From positions 16,316,197 to 16,380,196 of the forward strand of contig NC_133230.1 in assembly GCF_040436345.1 (NCBI RefSeq): 64,000 bases of DNA, in the 5' to 3' direction. A program made the translations under genes and the position numbers. Below, piece after piece: positions 59,906-64,000 of this stretch. The notes below the pieces were generated by a model that saw nothing but the letters and a program-made list of their open reading frames with translations, was not told the DNA's origin and made no database searches. This stretch comes from Pagrus major. Its lineage: Eukaryota > Chordata > Actinopteri > Spariformes > Sparidae. Position 1 is the stretch's first letter; the number at the start of each line of letters is the position of its first letter.

Positions 59906-60102
59906 CCCTCGCAAGGGTCACATGCACAGAGTGTAATGACACCTACACTCAGCCTGAGCAGCTCAAAGATCACACGGCCCAGGCTCACCACTCTGGATAC
60001 AACTTACCCACCAGAACACCCACAATGAGCACTGCAGGAGAGGAGGTAGCAGAACAAAGATATTATATGAGGGAAAGACATCATCCTACATCATTCAGTT
60101 AA
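59906..60102 (+). CDS. Probable alternative last exon of the zinc-finger gene, encoding one more C2H2 finger
   Basis: After a good acceptor (ttccaccacag, ending 59905), the frame reads CTECNDTYTQPEQLKDHTAQAHH, a complete C2H2 finger, then a serine/threonine tail that stops at 60102. Its entry phase (two bases, then codons) fits a donor at 59618 (GTACTG, weak) inside the preceding exon. Joining there would replace the short CTGKKNSLKL end of the unspliced form. Confidence 0.6.
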
Positions 60103-60276
60103 ATGATTGTCAGAGTATTTGTATAATTTTCTCTGTAGTGTAGGTAGAAGATTTATACGTGAATATTTTAGGGTGAGAGTTTTTGCAGCAAGGTTATGTA
60201 ACAATATTGAATTATGGAGGTTGTTTCTGGAATGCCTTTTTTTCCAAATGCTTTCAAAAGACATCTTATACTTGTG

Positions 60277-60282
60277 AATAAA
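60277..60282 (+). terminator. Candidate polyadenylation signal of the zinc-finger gene
   Basis: AATAAA 175 bases past the alternative stop codon. Further signals lie near 60517 and 60580. Confidence 0.5.
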
Positions 60283-60299
60283 ACTCTGTACCAATCTGT

Positions 60300-62380
60300 A
60301 TATAATTATGATTAATGTCCACTATGAGCAATTGTCACAAGGGCCTTTTTGCTGATCCAATTACCTCTGTTATATCTGAAAGTTTTATAGTCATTGTAGA
60401 GTAACTAGCTGATTCTCCCTCAAATGTTTGGGAATGTTTTGTATTTAACTGTACTATTTCATTGTGAGGAAAACTTATAAAGATGACAATTACATGTTGA
60501 ATGTAAGGCCAAAACATAATAAAATCCATATCCAATTAATAGGCCAGGGTGTGGTGGAAACTCTTATTTAGAAGTGAACAAATAAAAGATGAATCACAAA
60601 AGGTTATCTTTGTGCAATTTAATAAAGTGGTATAACACTAAGTGAAGCGTAAACAGTCAATCAATTTCAGCTGAAAGATAAGAGCTCATACACAAGGTAG
60701 TTCTGAGTGAGACGGAAACCGAGCCTCAGATAATGTCACAGTTTATAGACAACAAAGATAGTGACTAAAAATGGGGAGGTTAGTACACAAAGTCCAAATG
60801 GCCAAACGGCCTTGAAAGTATCTTCAGTACCTATGTAGAACTGATTAAGTGTCACGAGAACCAAAAATCATATTATGTTGACACAGTTTCCTGCAAATCA
60901 GCTGAGGTCAACACTAACTCTAATTAATATTTTTTTTACTACACAGGGTATGGGACTTGAATGATGTAATCTTGAAGTCTTGAATGTCTCTTTCCAGAAG
61001 TAAATAATTGTTGAAGTAAACAATATTTACAGTACGTTTCCTTCGCTGTCACTTTGTGAATGAATGTACGTATGGGTGAATGAGAGGCAAACCTTAAAGT
61101 GCTATTTCAATGCAGCCATTTAACTGTACTGGTTGACAATTTTTACTTTCTGTGTAAACTATAGATGTAAGGAATGTTTTCATTTTTGAGGCCTGTTTCT
61201 GACAGTTGTTTTTAGAATAATCTAATGCCATAATTCTGACAGGAATTACTACCACTTGCGACTACAGTTATAAAATTGGAAGAATCACCGAAAGGAACGA
61301 GTAGCATCAAGAAAAATAGTAACAATAAACTAGCTGCTTGAATGTTACTTTCAAATGTTTTATTTCATTTTAAGATGGGACACAAACAAATAGTGACAGC
61401 TGCCTATCGCTGTTCTACTGCGTCTAAATGTATCAATATGTAATAATGCTGTGGTAGATTATGTTTTTGTCCTCTAAAGAAATACTGTATATTCAACAAG
61501 ATTTTTTTAATGATTAACAAACAACTCTTAATTGAAATGGCTTTGTAGGCCACTAACATTGGAATATACATATGACTAAACATTTAACCATTTAAAAGAT
61601 GTGTACAGAAATTGTGCTCAAACACACACAAAAAAATTGTCAAGATGTTAGATTTATTGTTAAAACACTGAATATAATTGATTTTTGTCTATACTATCCA
61701 GTGGTGTAATGTAATGTATTACATTACACCACTGTAACTGTAATTTATTACATTGTATTTCCATTTTCTGCTATTTTATCACATTTTGAGAGAAATATTG
61801 TATACTTTACTATACTGCATTAATTTCACAGGTAGTATTGTGCAGTTTATAAAGATTTACAAAGGCCTATAAAACATATATCAATTAATAAAATATGCTG
61901 TATTGTTATAGATTTAAATACCCAGAACATAAACTGTTAAATTGAGCTATAAAATTATAACTAATTGCGGCATTCTGTATAATTAGTATTTGGATACATA
62001 AATAATATGTTTTGCTATAATTTGTACATTAATATATTTTATATTACTGCTTTTATTTAAGATCTGAATACTTTGTCCACCACTGGTACGATCATAATGT
62101 GACATCTGGGTTTTTAACCTTTTTCCAATTTATACACAAAAAATATCCAACCATTTATACTTTTTTTACTCACTTCTTTTGTGAGTGTGTGTGTTTTCTG
62201 TACTAAACACAGTCAAAACAATTCACGTCATATATAACACATATAACAACAACAAAGAGAAAGCAGTGCCTAAGGGAAAAGAACAAATAAATAAATAAAA
62301 AGATGTCCCACAGTCATTTGACATTCAACAGAAATAAAATGAGGAGATTAATAAATGTAAAAACAAAATGTAGAGGTATA
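60300..62380. other. Intergenic region, AT-rich, with a repeat and a hairpin
   Basis: No gene seen. A worn copy of the 'agtacttttact' family with 'tgtatttccattttctgcta' spans about 61690-62090. It starts with a near-perfect 36-base palindrome at 61699-61734. Confidence 0.5.
61699..61734. repeat. 36-base near-perfect palindrome
   Basis: CAGTGGTGTAATGTAAT is followed directly by its reverse complement, with one mismatch at the centre. Confidence 0.9.
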
Positions 62381-62399
62381 AATGTGTTTTGCATTGTTC

Positions 62400-62585
62400 T
62401 ACACCAGCGACGTCGCCCAGTGTCTCGAAACATGGGCGTGCTTGGCCGGAGAAGTTCGTTTTCCCATGATGCACCTGTGGTTCCTTTCTATCTCGCGCCC
62501 TTGCGTCGGCGCAGTCCATCTTGCCTCGCTCATATCGCTGCTGTCACCCTCTGCCAGCGCGCCGTCCGTGTTGTTGTAGTAAATA
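62400..62585 (+). promoter_or_regulatory. kmt2b: CpG-rich kmt2b promoter with ZNF143-like, E2F-like and YY1-like sites
   Basis: Base composition turns CG-rich at 62400. Sites seen: GACGTCG (62408), TTCCCATGATGCACC (62461-62475, like the ZNF143/THAP11 motif), TCTCGCGCCC (62491-62500, E2F-like), and an AATAATGGCGGC YY1-like motif spanning the start codon. No TATA box. Site calls are by eye. Confidence 0.5.
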
Positions 62586-62888
62586 ATGGCGGCATCGGGA
62601 GGCGGATTATCATCTCCCGCTACTGTCGCGGGCTTGGGCACCCAAGGGGTTGCCAAGGCTCGTTTCCCTGGTCGGCCGTGCTCGGCTCGCAGCAGGCTGC
62701 GGTCGGAGAAACGTACCAGACGCGGAAGGTTGGGCTCGGACGATGGGGAGCTGGCTGCCGGAGGGCCAAGGCCCGTCAACATCGGCCTTGCGTTGAGCGA
62801 GGACCCGTCCCTGCTGCGCCTGCTCGGGGTGGCGGAGAAGCACAGCCGGCAGAGAGATGTTGGATTCGAGTCGAGCAACAGTGAGGAG
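62586..62888 (+). CDS. kmt2b: Histone-lysine N-methyltransferase 2B (MLL-type), first coding exon only
   Basis: The 303-base exon encodes 101 residues in phase 0 and ends GAGGAG before GTGAAT. It starts MAASGGGLSSPATVAG, then VAKARFPGRPCSARSRLRSEKRTRRGR, a basic stretch. It closes with SEDPSLLRLLGVAEKH and an acidic ESSNSEE. Human KMT2B begins in the same way, as I recall, with MAAAAGGG, then ARGRFPGRP, then EDTALLRLLGL before an acidic run. The protein is a large nuclear enzyme that methylates H3K4 at CpG promoters, and this N-terminus carries the menin-binding region. The rest (CXXC, PHD, SET) lies beyond the window. The family is likely; whether it is kmt2ba or kmt2bb is not determined. 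Confidence 0.72.
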
Positions 62889-64000
62889 GTGAATAAGCTA
62901 ACTGTAGCATGTCAGCTACACGGGTGACAAAACGCCTTATACGACACACAAATCCCTTTCGTTTAAAAGGATGACATTTAAAACGGCTTGTTTGTTACTT
63001 ACTAAAGTATGGGAGCTAACACAGAGCTAGTTAGCGGTAGCTTGGAAACACTAACTCCAAAATAGGCATTGTAGCTAACCGTCTGCCTGCAGGGTATACT
63101 TCAGATGGGTGTATATTTCCAGTCTGGTTGTTTATGCAGATTTTAGTAACGTTAGTTTGTCGTCTGTTTTGAAATGTCATATGAATGCTAAGTAGCAACA
63201 TCCACACACACACACACACACACACACTCGGGTCAATGTCTGTCCAGCTGAGTTTGTTTGCATGGAATGAGCATGAGGCGGAAACTTTGGCGGTATGATA
63301 ACAATCGCGGGTGTTTTTTTGTTGTGGAAACCGGTAGATGTCTTTGTCTGTTCATCCGTAGATACGGTTCATCTCGAGTTGAACTTCCCACACGGTGCTG
63401 ACATCCACAGACTGCTAATGTTGTCGTAATTAAAACGTTGGCGCTGCTAAGTTGCGGTTCACACTCTCCACGTTGGAGCGGTCAGCTGACTGCTCGGTGT
63501 TTTAAACGTCAGCTAACGTGGGATGCAACGGAAAGGGGAAACACAAACGTTATCTATACGTGTTAATAAGCCAAAAGCTTCATTTAGACCTTTAATATGA
63601 CAAATCTTGCCCAGGACAGTGTCTTTGTTTACAAACACTCATACTTCCCGTCATGCACATCTCCCCTTCATTATTCAGATGGTGGTAAAGATTCAGGAAT
63701 CTTTGAGGAGGAATCCAAGCTTTTCCTGACTTTTACTTAAGGTTGAACTATTTTAAAGAAAAAGCATAGTTTTCTGTTTATTGTCTACATGCTGCAACAG
63801 ATGTTGATTCAAGCTCGATCACTTGTTTACATAGACTTTGACACAGATGAGTTATTTAAAAGTACAAATTATGATGGGTAACACGCTTGATCAAGTCATG
63901 TATGAGAGTGTCCAGGGGCACTGACAATTAGGGATGTAAATATTAAGCAGTTTCCCTAATCTATGGTCGGCTGCTTTAACAATTGATTATCAGTTAATCA
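62889..64000 (+). other. Start of kmt2b intron 1
   Basis: Noncoding; it holds a (CA)n microsatellite at 63203-63227. The last 80 bases ('agggatgtaaatattaag ... attgattatcagttaatc') look like the start of a common fish MITE cut off by the window edge. Confidence 0.6.
63203..63227 (+). repeat. (CA)n microsatellite
   Basis: About 12 perfect CA units in kmt2b intron 1. Confidence 0.9.

Noticed and set aside
62303-62884. 193-codon plus-strand frame and a 159-codon minus-strand frame over the CpG island
   Set aside because: Out of frame with, or antisense to, the KMT2B-like exon; CG-rich DNA has few stops.

Overview
The window is nuclear DNA of a ray-finned fish, most likely a percomorph teleost. 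Genes are split into many short exons with GT-AG introns. The intergenic DNA is AT-rich and carries fish-type MITEs and LINE 3' tails. The proteins are vertebrate: PIP5K1A, ECM1, FCGBP, HCN, NDUFV1, ZNF576-like and KMT2B. Nothing was searched against a database. Exon models were built by hand from splice sites, reading phase and remembered family sequence.

Layout. (1) 0.3-9.45 kb, minus: a complete type I PIP5-kinase gene, pip5k1a. (2) 11.0-12.14 kb, minus: a very short ECM1-like secreted protein with a clear TATA box. (3) 15.0-24.95 kb plus and 26.5-34.0 kb minus: two FCGBP-like mucus-type proteins arranged tail to tail. The plus copy (1811 aa) keeps an IgGFc-binding domain. The minus copy (1372 aa) goes straight from its signal peptide into the VWD repeats. 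Their exon lengths, phases and promoter geometry match closely, so they are duplicates. (4) 36.6-38.5 kb, plus: a small four-exon single-pass membrane protein with a coiled-coil ectodomain, family not recognised. (5) 39.7-41.1 kb: nested transposons, including a 658 bp element with long inverted repeats, a 6 bp target duplication and a transposase helix-turn-helix fragment. (6) 42.2-50.3 kb, plus: an HCN pacemaker channel with an unusually short C-terminus. (7) 52.2-57.05 kb, plus: ndufv1, the complex I flavoprotein. (8) 57.5-60.3 kb, plus: a C2H2 zinc-finger gene resembling ZNF576. (9) 62.4-64.0 kb, plus: CpG-rich promoter and first coding exon of a KMT2B-type histone methyltransferase, which continues beyond the window.

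How the genes relate. The housekeeping genes (pip5k1a, ndufv1, the zinc-finger gene, kmt2b) have CpG, ETS or YY1-type starts without a TATA box. The secreted genes (ecm1-like and both FCGBP-like) have TATA-type promoters, as expected for tissue-restricted expression. The ecm1-like gene, the FCGBP-like pair and the small membrane gene form a 25 kb block of secreted or surface proteins that may act at mucosal or skin surfaces (inference). The most notable biology is the FCGBP-like pair. The GDPH self-cleavage motif is lost in different VWD domains of the two copies, one copy lost a CxxC cysteine, and one lost an intron.
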